A model generated the notes under the pieces. That model was given only the letters and a program-made list of their open reading frames with translations, was not told the DNA's origin and made no database searches. A DNA stretch of 64,000 nucleotides from Plantago major (lineage: Eukaryota; Streptophyta; Magnoliopsida; Lamiales; Plantaginaceae), in assembly GCA_026545765.1 (NCBI GenBank), contig CM048841.1:8072145-8136144 (forward strand), in the 5' to 3' direction. Of the stretch, positions 1-10,061 are shown piece after piece (position 1 is the stretch's first letter; the number at the start of each line of letters is the position of its first letter). Made by a program: the position numbers and the translations under genes.

Positions 1-24
1 CTAAGTATCAATTTGAGCACATCA
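1..24 (+). repeat. terminus of an Athila-type LTR (plus orientation)
   Basis: The first 24 bases end in TTTGAGCACATCA. This matches, in reverse complement, the LTR termini that begin TGATGTGCTCAAA at 247, 45703 and elsewhere. The sequence directly after it reads as the interrupted extra ORF of Tat1. I infer that another Athila-type element or solo LTR in plus orientation was inserted there and ends at 24, with the following CCGAG as its right target duplication. The left end is outside the window. Confidence 0.65.
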
Positions 25-246
25 CCGAGTCCGTCGAGATTATGGTTCCAGAGCCCGGGCATGCCTTTTATAATCCGCCCGCTGGATGCATGTGTGTGCA
101 TGAAGCGGCCTTCTCATGTGGATGGAAGGTTCCCATCGCGTCTGAGCTGAAGCACATTCTAAACCACATCGGTATCGGTCTGAGTCATGTTATCCTCAAA
201 TCCTTGGAAAACCTTATATGTTTCGCAGTCTTTTGCGCAAAAAGGG
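25..246 (+). pseudogene. 5' part of Tat1 extra ORF (putative plant transposon domain)
   Basis: Frame 3 reads VPEPGH, NPPAG, SELKHILNHIGIG and FAVFCAKR. This is the pattern of the plant Transposase_28 / putative gypsy-type transposon protein domain (PF04195 type), found as an additional ORF in Tat elements. The reading breaks at 246, where the Athila-type complex is inserted, and resumes at 8944 on the same strand. A frame shift lies near the A/G run at the insertion point. The ORF is antisense to gag-pol. The molecular function of this protein family is unknown. Confidence 0.6.
242..246. repeat. target-site duplication AAGGG, left copy
   Basis: AAGGG immediately precedes the LTR start TGATGTGC at 247. 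The same five bases follow the outer LTR end at 8938. This is the 5-bp duplication expected of an LTR-retrotransposon integrase. Confidence 0.85.
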
Positions 247-1065
247 TGATGTGCTCAAATTATTACTTAGAAAACAAGTAGTAAGCAATTGTTGTAGACA
301 GACAATGCTAACCACAGGATCATTCGCTAAGAAGCTAACTAAGCCACAATAGTGACGCAGAGCAAATACAGAGATGTTTGCAGAAAACAAGATTTGGAAA
401 TTTGTATTTTACCTAAACTAAACCTAACACGGGAAACAGAAGAAAACTAGTTGGTGAAAATCAATGGAAAGAAGAGCGAAAACGGTAGCGATGATCCGAT
501 TATGCTAATTCAATACTAGGTAATCGTTCATATTTGTCACACACTGATGTAAAGCAATCAATTCAATTCAACCGATTGTAATTTGAATATTTAAAACTAG
601 AGTAATCGTGGGTTGTCATGCCACGATCCTTAACCAAAACAACTTTGAAGGTTTAAAACTAGCCTATTGAATTGAAGGTTTTACGAAGATTTAAAACTAG
701 ACGAACCTATATGAACGAATATAAACCCTAGATTCGAATCTGCATAACCATCACATAACTACCGAGTTATGGAGAGGTTTAACTACTCATGATGGAATCT
801 AAGACGAAAGAAGGCATGGTATTGAATACGCAGAGCATAAACATGGTGATAATCGCATGCAAGATCATACAATTCGATAAACAGAAGAAAAGAAAGAATT
901 GTAGATATGCAATAGAGAGTTATCAATAAATTACCAAGAATTCGATGTCGATGATCCTTACAAGATGAAAACCAAGCTCCAAAGATCAATCAATGATAAA
1001 CTAGTGTTCTTAGGTCCCAAATAGGGTTTAGAATAAGTTATGTTTGATGTTATGGTGAAAGAAAT

Positions 1066-1075
1066 CTATTTATAG
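1066..1075 (-). promoter_or_regulatory. TATA box of A1 LTR
   Basis: CTATAAATAG on the minus strand. Identical motifs lie at 4870-4879 and 8342-8351 in the sister LTRs. The cluster-A/B LTRs of A2 have degenerate forms. The position inside the LTR fits an LTR promoter reading leftward. Confidence 0.55.
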
Positions 1076-1132
1076 TAGAAAAAACGAAGAAAATCGGTCG
1101 AGAATTCGGCCAGAAATCGCCCATCGCGAAAT

Positions 1133-1216
1133 CTCGCCGCGGCGAGACACTGTTTAGGTCCCCAAATTGCTCTCGCAAAATCTCGCCGTGGCGAGAAGAT
1201 CATTCGCGGCGGCGAA
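1133..1216 (-). promoter_or_regulatory. GC-rich dyad array in LTR (family A)
   Basis: CTCGCCGCGGCGAG at 1133-1146, CTCGCCGTGGCGAG at 1182-1195 and TTCGCGGCGGCGAA at 1203-1216 are near-perfect dyads. They lie 58 to 141 bp upstream of the TATA box on the minus strand. Sister LTRs carry them at 4937-5011 and 8409-8514. They could be binding sites or methylation-prone CpG dyads. No function has been shown. Confidence 0.55.
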
Positions 1217-1630
1217 CCTAAAACCTCCGTAACGTTTGCTGTAGACAGAATTTGGCATACGTCCAAAAGGAAAGTTGTAGCCATTTGAATTATCTGTCCG
1301 TCGCCCCCACGATCAGGTCAATCGAACTTCATATGAGAGAGTTATGGCCAAAATGGATAGACTGCTCCGTAAAACTTCACTTTTGCAAGCTTTGCTAAAA
1401 CGGCTCTCAAATCTTCGTCCGAACTCCGAATCCACTTCCGTTTTCGCCCAGTTACTCTACATTCAAAGATCTAGAACCAAAAGTTTCACTCCGATTTTCA
1501 CCTTTGGGACACAAAAATCCTACAAAACACAAACAAGAAACCAAACATAAAAACGCACTAAAATAATGTCAAAGACTAACAAAAGACGATTATAAAGGAC
1601 CAAATGAGACGTTAGAATATTGTCTCATCA

Positions 1631-1668
1631 AAATCCCCAAACCGAACCTTTGCTCGTCCTCGAGCAAA
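1631..1668 (-). promoter_or_regulatory. polypurine tract with adjacent stem-loop (A1)
   Basis: On the minus strand GGTTTGGGGATTT (1643-1631) abuts the 3' LTR and is the plus-strand primer. Just 5' of it, 1668-1649 forms a stem-loop: TTTGCTCG, loop AGGA, CGAGCAAA. The same module recurs at 5437-5474 and in every related element in the window. Confidence 0.75.
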
Positions 1669-3515
1669 CAAACAACCTAGACAAAAACTAGACTCAAGAC
1701 AAAATTAAAAAGGAAACAAATAAGAGAGTTGAACTTCCAAGTGACCGAATCTACCATTGAAAACAATAAATTCACAAGATGCAAAAGTTTTTGTACTCAA
1801 CTAACCTTGGCAGAATAGTGCAAATAAAATCAAACAAGAATGTTTCTCAATTAAATAATACTTAAGTCTAGCTCGCTAATCTCTCACAAATGAATCCTAT
1901 GCAACTAACTCTCACACTCCTGCAAGTATCTAGTAGGGGTAGACACTCAAGAATATAAAGAGTAAAGGAAGGTGACTTACGTCACAAAGTTGCCTCAAAA
2001 ACCTCATGCAATGTACTCAATCAGTTAAGTCAGAAGGGACTTTTTCACAGCTCTATAAACAATTAGCAGTAGACTTATAAAAGGGCAATCCTTCTCTCTC
2101 TCTTTTTTTTTCTTTTCATTTTTTCATTTTTTCATACTCCTTTTTTCCAGTCTTAAATATGACCTATATGCTTATTTTGTCTCAATTTTTTGGTAGTGTC
2201 TGTTTTACCGAAAGTCTGCATTTTTTGTGCATGCTGGTTTGGTATACATGCCATCAACCCTCACGGACATATGACTTTTTAGGACCACGCCGGTGTGTAG
2301 GTAGTATTTGAAACACGCCCAACACGACTAACGGTGGCATAAATGGCATAGATACACTCCGAGACTTATTCCAATATTTTTGAGAGAATAAAAGCCACGA
2401 CACAGTCATTAAATATACACGGCTCACATAAACTTCCTCCCCAAACCTGTTCTTGGAACGGGTTAGAACAAGCAAATAAGAATAAAAATCATGCCGTTCG
2501 TCATACTTAACAAGGGAGTTTGCACTTCCCGAAAAAATTCACACAGGTGCCGGTACAATATTTTTTCATCAGCTCAAGGCTTGCTCACAGGCTTTTGGAT
2601 TCAAGAGATACACAAACTTATTATTTACAAGAGAAACGAACTTGTAGGATTTTAAATCCACTACACTACTTCCAGCTAAATATTATACAGAACATAAGCA
2701 GGAAGCAAATTTATCATCTACAATAGACGTTCGACTTAAAAGAACAACTCCGACTCACCATAAATAAAAAATAAAAAACTAACAACCTAAAACTGAACTA
2801 GAACTGACACATAAAAGTGGCTAACATATCACCCCACGTAGATAGCACAAAACACATGAAATCCCTCCCCACACCAAAACTTTAGCTCGTCCTCGAGTTT
2901 CAAGTTTAAGCAAGCGAAGGAATAGAATAGAAAAAATAAAGGAAACTTACCCCCGGGTTGCCTCCCGGGAAGCGCCTTTTATTATAGTCGTTTGGCTCGA
3001 CTTTCGGGGAATGCTGCTATCCATTATCAAACGGGAATGAATCCCTTGCATCCTTCCCGGTATACAAAATATTTTGGGAGCCATCCTTAGCTCCTCTCCT
3101 CAAGTTCTCCAGTATGTCCCTAATTCCCTGCAAACTAGAATTAAACAAATAAGCAGAATCACAAACTGAAAAATAACCTAAGGGAATAGGGGACAAATAA
3201 ATAGAAAATAAAGGATCAAAACTCCCTTGGTAATTATCTGTTCAGTGGCTCTAAAGGACGAAGATATCCTGAGCATGGATGGCAGCGTGTGTAACAGCTA
3301 ATGAAGGGAATGAAAGAGAATCCTCTAAAATATCATCATCAGATACTTCCTCCATACCTCCTTCGTCGACCGCAAGAGTGGAAGAGTCTAATTCAGGTGT
3401 CGTCGTAGAGCAAGACAAGTCAAGCTCCACAACTAGCTCATCATCAGAACACTTCTCGGGTGCTTCAGATTCAGTATAGACCTCAGGTGGAGAGACTGTG
3501 TATCGAGATTTCCAC
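1669..3515 (-). other. long 3' untranslated region of A1 internal domain
   Basis: No credible ORF. It holds a TGCA hairpin region (2217-2231) and a block conserved among all Athila-type elements here (about 2232-2335). It also has two more GGTTTGGGGA-like boxes with stem-loops (2436-2462 and 2863-2897). A CCCGGG-TTGCCT-CCCGGG inverted repeat lies at about 2954-2971. The long pyrimidine-rich run near 2095-2145 is also kept in the second unit. Confidence 0.6.
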
Positions 3516-3878
3516 CTAAGTACCAGGAGAATACCTCTCTACAAAAGAATTAGCTACCTCACTCCAAGAGTCAATCGATCCCTCAGGTGCCGACGTAAGC
3601 CAATTTCTAGCAGACCCTTCCAAGGCTCCATCAAACATCCTCATGCAATGCTGCTCTTCTGAAAGCCAAATCCCCTCTTCATTCTCATGCGGAATCCTTA
3701 GCACACCATCCTCGAATGCCTCTAAGAATTTTCGAACATCACCATATCCATCGAACTTGGTAAGAATGGAGTAGTAAGCAGTGTTCGCCCAATAATTCCT
3801 GGCATCGACATCCAGCTTTATACAAGGTTTTTTAGGCATCACATACGAACAATAGTAATCTCCAAACATCATAGCCAT
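3516..3878 (-). pseudogene. gag fragment of A1
   Basis: This is a 120-residue minus-strand reading frame starting about 156 bases after the PBS. It has the retrotransposon Gag pattern: FDGYGDVRKFLEAFED near residue 41, then ARNWLTSAPEGSIDSW and ANSFVERYSP near the end. A full Athila gag is several hundred residues longer and includes a zinc knuckle. Here the frame ends right after the conserved RYSP motif. The product, if made, would be a truncated capsid-like domain. No pol follows. Confidence 0.7.
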
Positions 3879-4034
3879 CTTTGAGCCCTTGCTGAATTAC
3901 TAGTATCTGCACATAGAAAAACAAAACCAAAGAGCAGATCCACAAAAATAACAAAAACTAATCTAAACCAGAAAAACAATCAAACGAACAAACAAAAACG
4001 TAAAAACTCCTAAACACTACAGAGGGAGTTAACT

Positions 4035-4051
4035 CCCCGGCAGCGGCGCCA
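4035..4051 (-). promoter_or_regulatory. primer-binding site, tRNA-Asp type
   Basis: The minus strand reads TGGCGCCGCTGCCGGGG, close to the complement of the 3' end of plant tRNA-Asp (TGGCGCCGTTGCCGGGG). It lies 4 bases inside the LTR at 4056. Related PBSs are at 24340, 41672 and 52482. Confidence 0.8.
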
Positions 4052-4055
4052 AATT

Positions 4056-5436
4056 TGATGTGCTCAAATTATTACTTAGAAAACAAGTAGTAAGCACTTG
4101 TTGTAGTCAGACAATGCTAACCACAGGATCGTTCGCTAAGGAGCTAACTAAGCCACTATAGTGATGCATAGCAAATACAGAGATGTTTGCAGAAAACAAG
4201 ATTTGGAAATTTGTATTTTTACCTAAACTAAAACTAACACAGGAAGCAGAAGAAAACTAGTTGGTGAAAATCAATGGAAAAAAGAGCGAACACGGTAGCG
4301 ATGATCCGGTTATTCTAATTTAATACTAGGTAATCATTCATATTTGTCACACGGTTGGCGTACGGAAAGCAATCAATTCAATTCAACAGATTGTAATTTG
4401 AATATTTAAAACTAGAGTAATCGTGGGTTGTCATGCCACAATCCTTAACCAAAACAACTTTGAAGGTTTAAAACTAGCCTATTGAATTGAAGGTTTTACG
4501 AAGAGTTAAAACTAGACGAACTTATATGAACGAATATAAACCCTAGATTCGAATCTGCATAACCATCACATAACTACCGAGTTCTGGAGAGGTTTAACTA
4601 CTCATGATGGAAAGAAGGCTTGGTATTGAATACGCAGAGCATAAACATGGTAATAATCGCATGCAAGATCATACAATTCGATAAACAGAAGAAAACAAAG
4701 AATTGTAGATAAGCAATAGAGAGTTATCAATAAATTACCAAGAATTCGATGTCGATGATCCTTACAATATGAAAACCAAGCTCCAAAGATCAACCAATGA
4801 TAAACTAGGGTTCTTAGGTCCCAAATAGGGTTTAGAATAAGTTATGTTGGAAGATATGGTGAAAGAAATCTATTTATAGGAGAAAAAACGAAGAAAATCC
4901 GTCCAGAATTCGGCCAGAAATTGCCCATCGCGAAATCTCGCCGTGGCGAAGAAAATAGATCGCCGCGGCGAGACACTGTTTAGGTCCCCAAATTGCTCTC
5001 GTCGCGGCGAGCTTTAAACCTCTGTAACTTTTGCTGCAGACAGAATGTGCCATGCTTCCAACATGAAAGTTGTAGCACTTTGAATTATCTTTCCGTGGCC
5101 ACCGAGCTTAGGTCAATCGAACATCATGTGAGAGAGTTATGGCCAAACTGGCTAGACTGCTCCGTAAAACTTCACTTTTGCAAGCTTTGCTAAACCGGCT
5201 CTCAAATCTTCGTCCGAACTCCGAATCCACTTCCCGTTTCACCCAGTTACTCTACATTCAAAGATCTAGAACCAAAATTTTCACTCCGATTTTCACCTTC
5301 GGGACACAAAAATCATACAAATCACAAACAAGAAACCAAACATAAAAACGCACTAAAATAATATAAAACTAAGGTCAAAGACTAACAAAAGATGATTAAA
5401 AAGGACCAAATGAGACGTTAGAATATTGTCTCATCA
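4056..5436 (-). repeat. LTR of A1 complex (middle, 1381 bp)
   Basis: It serves as 5' LTR of the unit to its left (PBS at 4035-4051) and as 3' LTR of the unit to its right (PPT at 5437-5449). This dual role is diagnostic of an LTR-LTR unequal exchange. It contains the TATA motif at 4870-4879 and dyads at 4937-4950, 4960-4972 and 4998-5011. Confidence 0.85.
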
Positions 5437-7517
5437 AAATCCCCAAACCGAACGTTTGCTCGTCCTCGAGCAAACAAACAACCTAGACAAAAACTAGACT
5501 CAAGACAAAAATAAAAAGAAAACAAATAAGAGAGTTGAACTTCCAAGTGACCGAATCTACCATTGAAAACAATAAATTCACAAGATGCAAAAGTTTTTGT
5601 ACTCAACTAACCTTGGCAGAATAGTGCACATAAAATCAAACAAGAATGTTTCTCAATTAAATAATACTTAAGTCTAGCTCGCTAATCCCTCAAAAATGAA
5701 TCCTATGCAACTAACTCTCACACTCCTGCAAGTATCCAGTAGGGGTAGACACTCAAGAATATAAAGAGTAAAGGAAGGTGACTTGCGTCACAAAGTTGCC
5801 TCAAATACCTCATGCAATGTACTCAGTCAGTTAAGTCACAAGGGACTTTTTCACAGCTCTATAAACAATTAGCAGTAGACTTATAAAAGGGCAATCGTTC
5901 TCTCTCTCTCTTTTTTTTCTTTTCATTTTTTCATTTCTTCATACTCCTTTTTTGCAGTCTTAAATATGACCCATATGCTTATTTTGTCTCAATTTTTTGG
6001 TAGTGTCTGTTTTACCGAAAGTCCGCACTTTTGTGCGTGCTGGTTTGGTATACATGCCATCAACCCTCACGGACATATGGCTTTTTAGGACCACGCCGGT
6101 GTGTAGGTAGTATTTAAAACATGCCCAACACGACTAACGGTGGCATAAATGGCATAGATACACTCCGAGACTTATTCCAATATTTTTGAGAGAATAAAAG
6201 CCACGACACAGTCATTAAATATGCAGGCTCACATAAACTTCCTCCCCAAACCTGTTCTTGGAACGGGTTTAGCACAAGCAAATTAGAATGGAAATCATGC
6301 TGTTCGTCATACTTAACTTACACAAAGTACACATGAGAAGGATGAGGCACAAACAAGGGAGTTTGCACTTCCCGAAAAAATTCACACAGGTGCCGGTACA
6401 ATATTTTTTCATCAGCTCAAGGCTTGCTCACAGGCTTTTGGATTTAAGAGCTACACAAACTTATTATTTAAAAGAGAAACGAACTTGTAGGATTTTAAAT
6501 CCACTACACTACTTCCAGCTAAATATCATACAGAACATAAACAACAAGACAAATTTATCATCTATAATAGACGTTCGACTTGGAAGAACAACTCCGACTC
6601 ACCATAAATAAAAAATAAAAAACTAACAACCTAAAACTGAACTAGAACTGACACATAAAAGTGGCTAACATACCACCCCACGTAGACAACACAAAACACA
6701 TGAAATCCCTCCCCAAACCTAAACATTAGCTCGTCCTCGAGTTTCAAGTTTAAGCAAGCGAAGGAATAGAATAGAAAAAATAAAGGAAACTTACACCCGG
6801 GTTGCCTCCCGGGAAGCGCCTTTTATTATAGTCGTTTGGCTCGACTTTCGGGGAATGCTGCTATCCATTATCAAACGGGAATGAATCCCTTGCATCCTTC
6901 CCGGTATACAAAATATTTTGGGAGCCATCCTTAGCTCCTCTCCTCAAGTTCTCCAGTATGTCCCTAATTCCCTGCAAACTAGAATTAAATAAATAAGCAG
7001 AATCACAAACTGAAAAATAACCTAAGGGAATAGGGGACAAATAAATAGAAAATAAAGGATCAAAACTCCCTTGGTAATTATCTGTGCAGTGGCTCTAAAG
7101 GACGAAGATATCATGAGCCTGGATGGCAGCGTGCGTAACAACTAATGAAGGGAATGAAAGAGCATCCTCTAAAATATCATCATCAGATACTTCCTCCATA
7201 CCTCCTTCGTCGACCGCAAGAGTGGAAGAGTCTAATTCATGTGTCGTCATAGAGCAAGACAAGTCAAGCTCCACACTAGCTCATCATCAGAACACTTCTC
7301 GGGTGCTTCAGATTCAGTAGAGACCTCAGGTGGAGAGACTGTGTATCGAGATTTCCACCCCCCAGTACCAGGAGAATACCTCTCTACAAAAGAATTAGCT
7401 ACCTCACTCCAAGAGTCAATCGATCCCTCAGGTGCCGACGTAATCCAATTTCTAGCAGACCCTTCCAAGGCTCCATCAAACATCCTCATGCAATGCTGCT
7501 CTTCTGAAAGCCAAATT
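5437..7517 (-). mobile_element. second internal region of A1 with deletion of gag start and PBS
   Basis: Collinear with 1631-3668: PPT/stem-loop (5437-5474), G-box modules (about 6240-6270 and 6706-6745), CCCGGG repeat, and gag end. It then jumps from the gag reading at about 7510 directly to the LTR at 7518. Relative to the first unit it lacks about 380 bp including the PBS. The junction GCCAAAT occurs at both breakpoints in the first unit (about 3665 and 4049), so the loss was microhomology-mediated. Confidence 0.82.
7247..7489 (-). pseudogene. truncated gag remnant, second A1 unit
   Basis: An 80-residue frame with the same ARNW-TSAPEGSIDSW-ANSFVERYSP core as 3516-3878. The N-terminal half was removed by the microhomology deletion. 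Downstream it reads on into an acidic stretch (STESEAPEKCSDDE), because a stop present in the first unit is absent. Non-functional. Confidence 0.65.
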
Positions 7518-8938
7518 TGATGTGCTCAAATTATTACTTAGAAAACAAGTAGTAAGCAGTTGTTGTAGACAGAAAATGCTAACCACAGGTTCGTTCGCTA
7601 TGGAGCTAACTAAGCCACTATAGTGATGCAGAGCAAATACAGAGATGTTTGCAGAAAACAAGATTTGGAAATTTGTATTTTTACCTAAACTAAACCTAAC
7701 ACAGGAAGTAGAAGAAAACTAGTTGGTGAAAATCAATGGAAAGAAGAGCGTACACGGTAGCGATGATCCGGTTATGCTAATTCAATACTAGGTAATCATT
7801 CATATTTGTCACACGGTCGGCGTACGGAAAGCAATCAATTCAATTCAACCGATTGTAATTTGAATATTTAAAACAAGAGTAATCGTGGGTTGTCATGCCA
7901 CAATCCTTAACCAAAACAACTTTGAAGGTTTAAAACTAGCCTATTGAATTGAAGGTTTTACGAAGAGTTAAAACTAGACGAACTTATATGAACGAATATA
8001 AACCCTAGATTCGAATCTGCATAACCATCACATAACTACCGAGTTCTGGAGAGGTTTAACTACTCATGATGGAATCGAAGACGAAAGAAGGCATGGTATT
8101 GAATATGCAGAGCATAAACATGGTGATAATCGCATGCAAGATCATACAATTCGATATACAGAAGAAAACAAAGAATTGTAGATAAGCAATAGAGAGTTAT
8201 CAATAAATTACCAAGAATTCGATGTCGATGATCCTTACAAGATGAAAACCAAGCTCCAAAGATCAATCAATGATAAACTAGGTTCTTAGGTCCCAAATAG
8301 GGTTTAGAATAAGTTATGTTTGAAGTTATGGTGAAAGTAATCTATTTATAGCAGAAAAAACGAAGAAAATCCGTCCAGAATTCGGCCAGAAATCGCCCAT
8401 CGCGAAATCTCGCTGCGGCGAAGAAAATAGCTCGCCGCGGCGAGACACTGTTTAGGTCCCCAAATTGCTCTCGCAAAATCTCGCCGTGGCGAGAACATCA
8501 TTCGCCGCGGCGAGCTTAAAACCTCTGTAACTTTTGCTGCAGACAGAATTTGGCCATGCTTCCAAAACGAAAGTTGTAGCACATTGAATTATCATTCCGT
8601 GGCCACTGAGCTCAGGTCAATCGAACATCATGTGAGAGAGTTAAGGCCAAAATGGCTAGACTGTTCCGTAAAACTTCACTTTTGCAAGCTTCGCTAAAAC
8701 GGCTCTCAAATCTTCATCCGAACTCCGAATCCACTTCCGTTTTCGCCCAGTTATTCTAATTCAAAGGTCTAGAACCAAAAGTTTCACTCCGATTTTCACC
8801 TTCGGGACACAAAAATCCTACAAAACACAAACAAGAAACCAAACATAAAACGCACTAAAATAATATAAAACTAAGGTCAAAGACTAACAAAAGACGATTA
8901 AAAAGGACCAAATGAGACGTTAGAATATTGTCTCATCA
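7518..8938 (-). repeat. LTR of A1 complex (rightmost, 1421 bp)
   Basis: TGATGTGC at the left, TCTCATCA at the right. It is followed by the TSD AAGGG at 8939-8943. TATA motif at 8342-8351. Dyads at 8409-8422, 8431-8444, 8480-8493 and 8501-8514. It lacks a PBS on its left because of the deletion. Confidence 0.85.
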
Positions 8939-8943
8939 AAGGG
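8939..8943. repeat. target-site duplication AAGGG, right copy
   Basis: Matches 242-246 and directly follows the rightmost LTR of A1. Confidence 0.85.
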
Positions 8944-9346
8944 ACAGTCGGTGAATTTTGAAACTTCAGGCAATTATTCATTGTGACCTTTAGTCCGGGG
9001 AATCCCCTTTTCTACACATTTGTAAATAGGAAATCGTACAACTTTATTTCCGATCCCATTTCCTCGCTCGGATCGAAATGGTGGGAAAAGTATGTGTTCG
9101 TGCAGATGGCTTTGAAGCCTGGGCAGTCCGCGAGGAGACGGGAACAGTTGGGTTTGCCCACAAAATTTCTAAAGGAAAGTATTCCGGACTGGCGCCGTCT
9201 TCCCAAGAATGTGGCTCCGTGGATGGCGGAACTCCACAAGTAAAATAATCCACCAACGTATCCGTTTCACGGATTTATCTGTCAGCCGCTGCCGTACTTG
9301 TGCGGACTGACTGACATCGTCAAGGTCGGAGGGAAGACCGACTTCT

Positions 9347-9472
9347 GTAAGGATCTCTAATTTAGGACTTGTATTTTCCCTTCTTTTAAGTGTCAACACC
9401 TACCTGTTTTACTGTCATCCGCAAGTTGTAGTTTGATAAACCCGTGTCTGACATTATCTATTTCTTCCGTAG
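9347..9472 (+). other. predicted intron 1 of Tat1 extra ORF
   Basis: Donor CT|GTAAGG at 9347 and acceptor TTCTTCCGTAG ending at 9472, with a pyrimidine-rich 3' part. Removing 126 bp restores the codon phase on both sides. Confidence 0.5.
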
Positions 9473-9978
9473 CTTACTAGTTTAAATACATCATGTCAAC
9501 CCTCCGCGAAAAGAAGAAGCAACAGAGAGAGTAGCAAGCCCTCGAGCTCGCCACTGGCCAGAAGGCCAGAATTATCAATACACCCGCGGGTCTACCTATG
9601 GCGAACCCTAAAAATGTAGCCGTGTCCGCTGCGGAAGAGGAGAGGCGGAAGAAGGCACGTGAAGATCCGTAGACCTTGGAGGTTCCCGATAAGGGCAAAG
9701 GTCCTTCAACTCGGAGTGCTGCTCCTTCGAGGCCGCCAACCTCAGGGCTCGGCGGTTCTGCTGCATCCGTTCCTCCCCAGGACGTACTGATGCGTGATGC
9801 CATCGTTTCTGGCCGAAAAAGAAACGCAACCTCGGATGCTCCTCTGGCATCGAAGAGGCAACACTTCCCCGCTGTGCTGCCGTTATCCGACCAGGCGGCC
9901 ACTGATGCGGAGTTTGAACGGAGTTGTGGGATCATCGAGGTTGAAAGGGTCGGAGAGATCCACGAGCTGCATCAAAGG

Positions 9979-10061
9979 GTAAGTACTTTCCGCGTGTTTT
10001 CCTTGTTTGATTTCAGCTTTTGGCTTAAAATGTAACTTCTGACTGTGCGGACTTCTTGTAG
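9979..10061 (+). other. predicted intron 2 of Tat1 extra ORF
   Basis: Donor AGG|GTAAGT at 9979 and acceptor CTTCTTGTAG ending at 10061. The 83-bp removal joins two codon-complete ORFs in the same frame. An exon of 303 bases from 9676 to 9978 is divisible by 3, and the frame downstream of 10062 continues to 10889. Confidence 0.6.

Larger units (their letters stand above)
247..1630 (-). repeat. LTR of A1 complex (leftmost, 1384 bp)
   Basis: It begins TGATGTGC and ends TCTCATCA on the plus strand, so as an LTR on the minus strand it runs TGATGAGA to GCACATCA. It is bordered by the TSD at 242-246 and by a PPT at 1631-1643. It holds a TATA motif (1066-1075, minus) and GC-rich dyads (1133-1216) on the U3 side of it. 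Confidence 0.88.
247..8938 (-). mobile_element. Athila-type non-autonomous complex A1: LTR-INT-LTR-INT-LTR
   Basis: Three near-identical LTRs (247-1630, 4056-5436, 7518-8938) alternate with two related internal regions. On the minus strand the first unit has 5' LTR, tRNA-Asp-type PBS, gag fragment, long 3' UTR, PPT and 3' LTR. The second internal region lacks the PBS end. One TSD (AAGGG) flanks the whole complex. So one insertion was later expanded, most simply by unequal recombination between its LTRs. No protease, RT or integrase is present, so it depended on other elements for mobility. Confidence 0.88.

Noticed and set aside
3279..3479. Ser-rich plus-strand ORF (and its copy at 7123)
   Set aside because: It is antisense to the gag/3' UTR region of A1, of low complexity, and not kept in frame between the two units.
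9012..9935. Minus-strand ORFs opposite the Tat1 extra ORF
   Set aside because: They are shadows of the plus-strand reading, which carries the family motifs and consistent splice phases.
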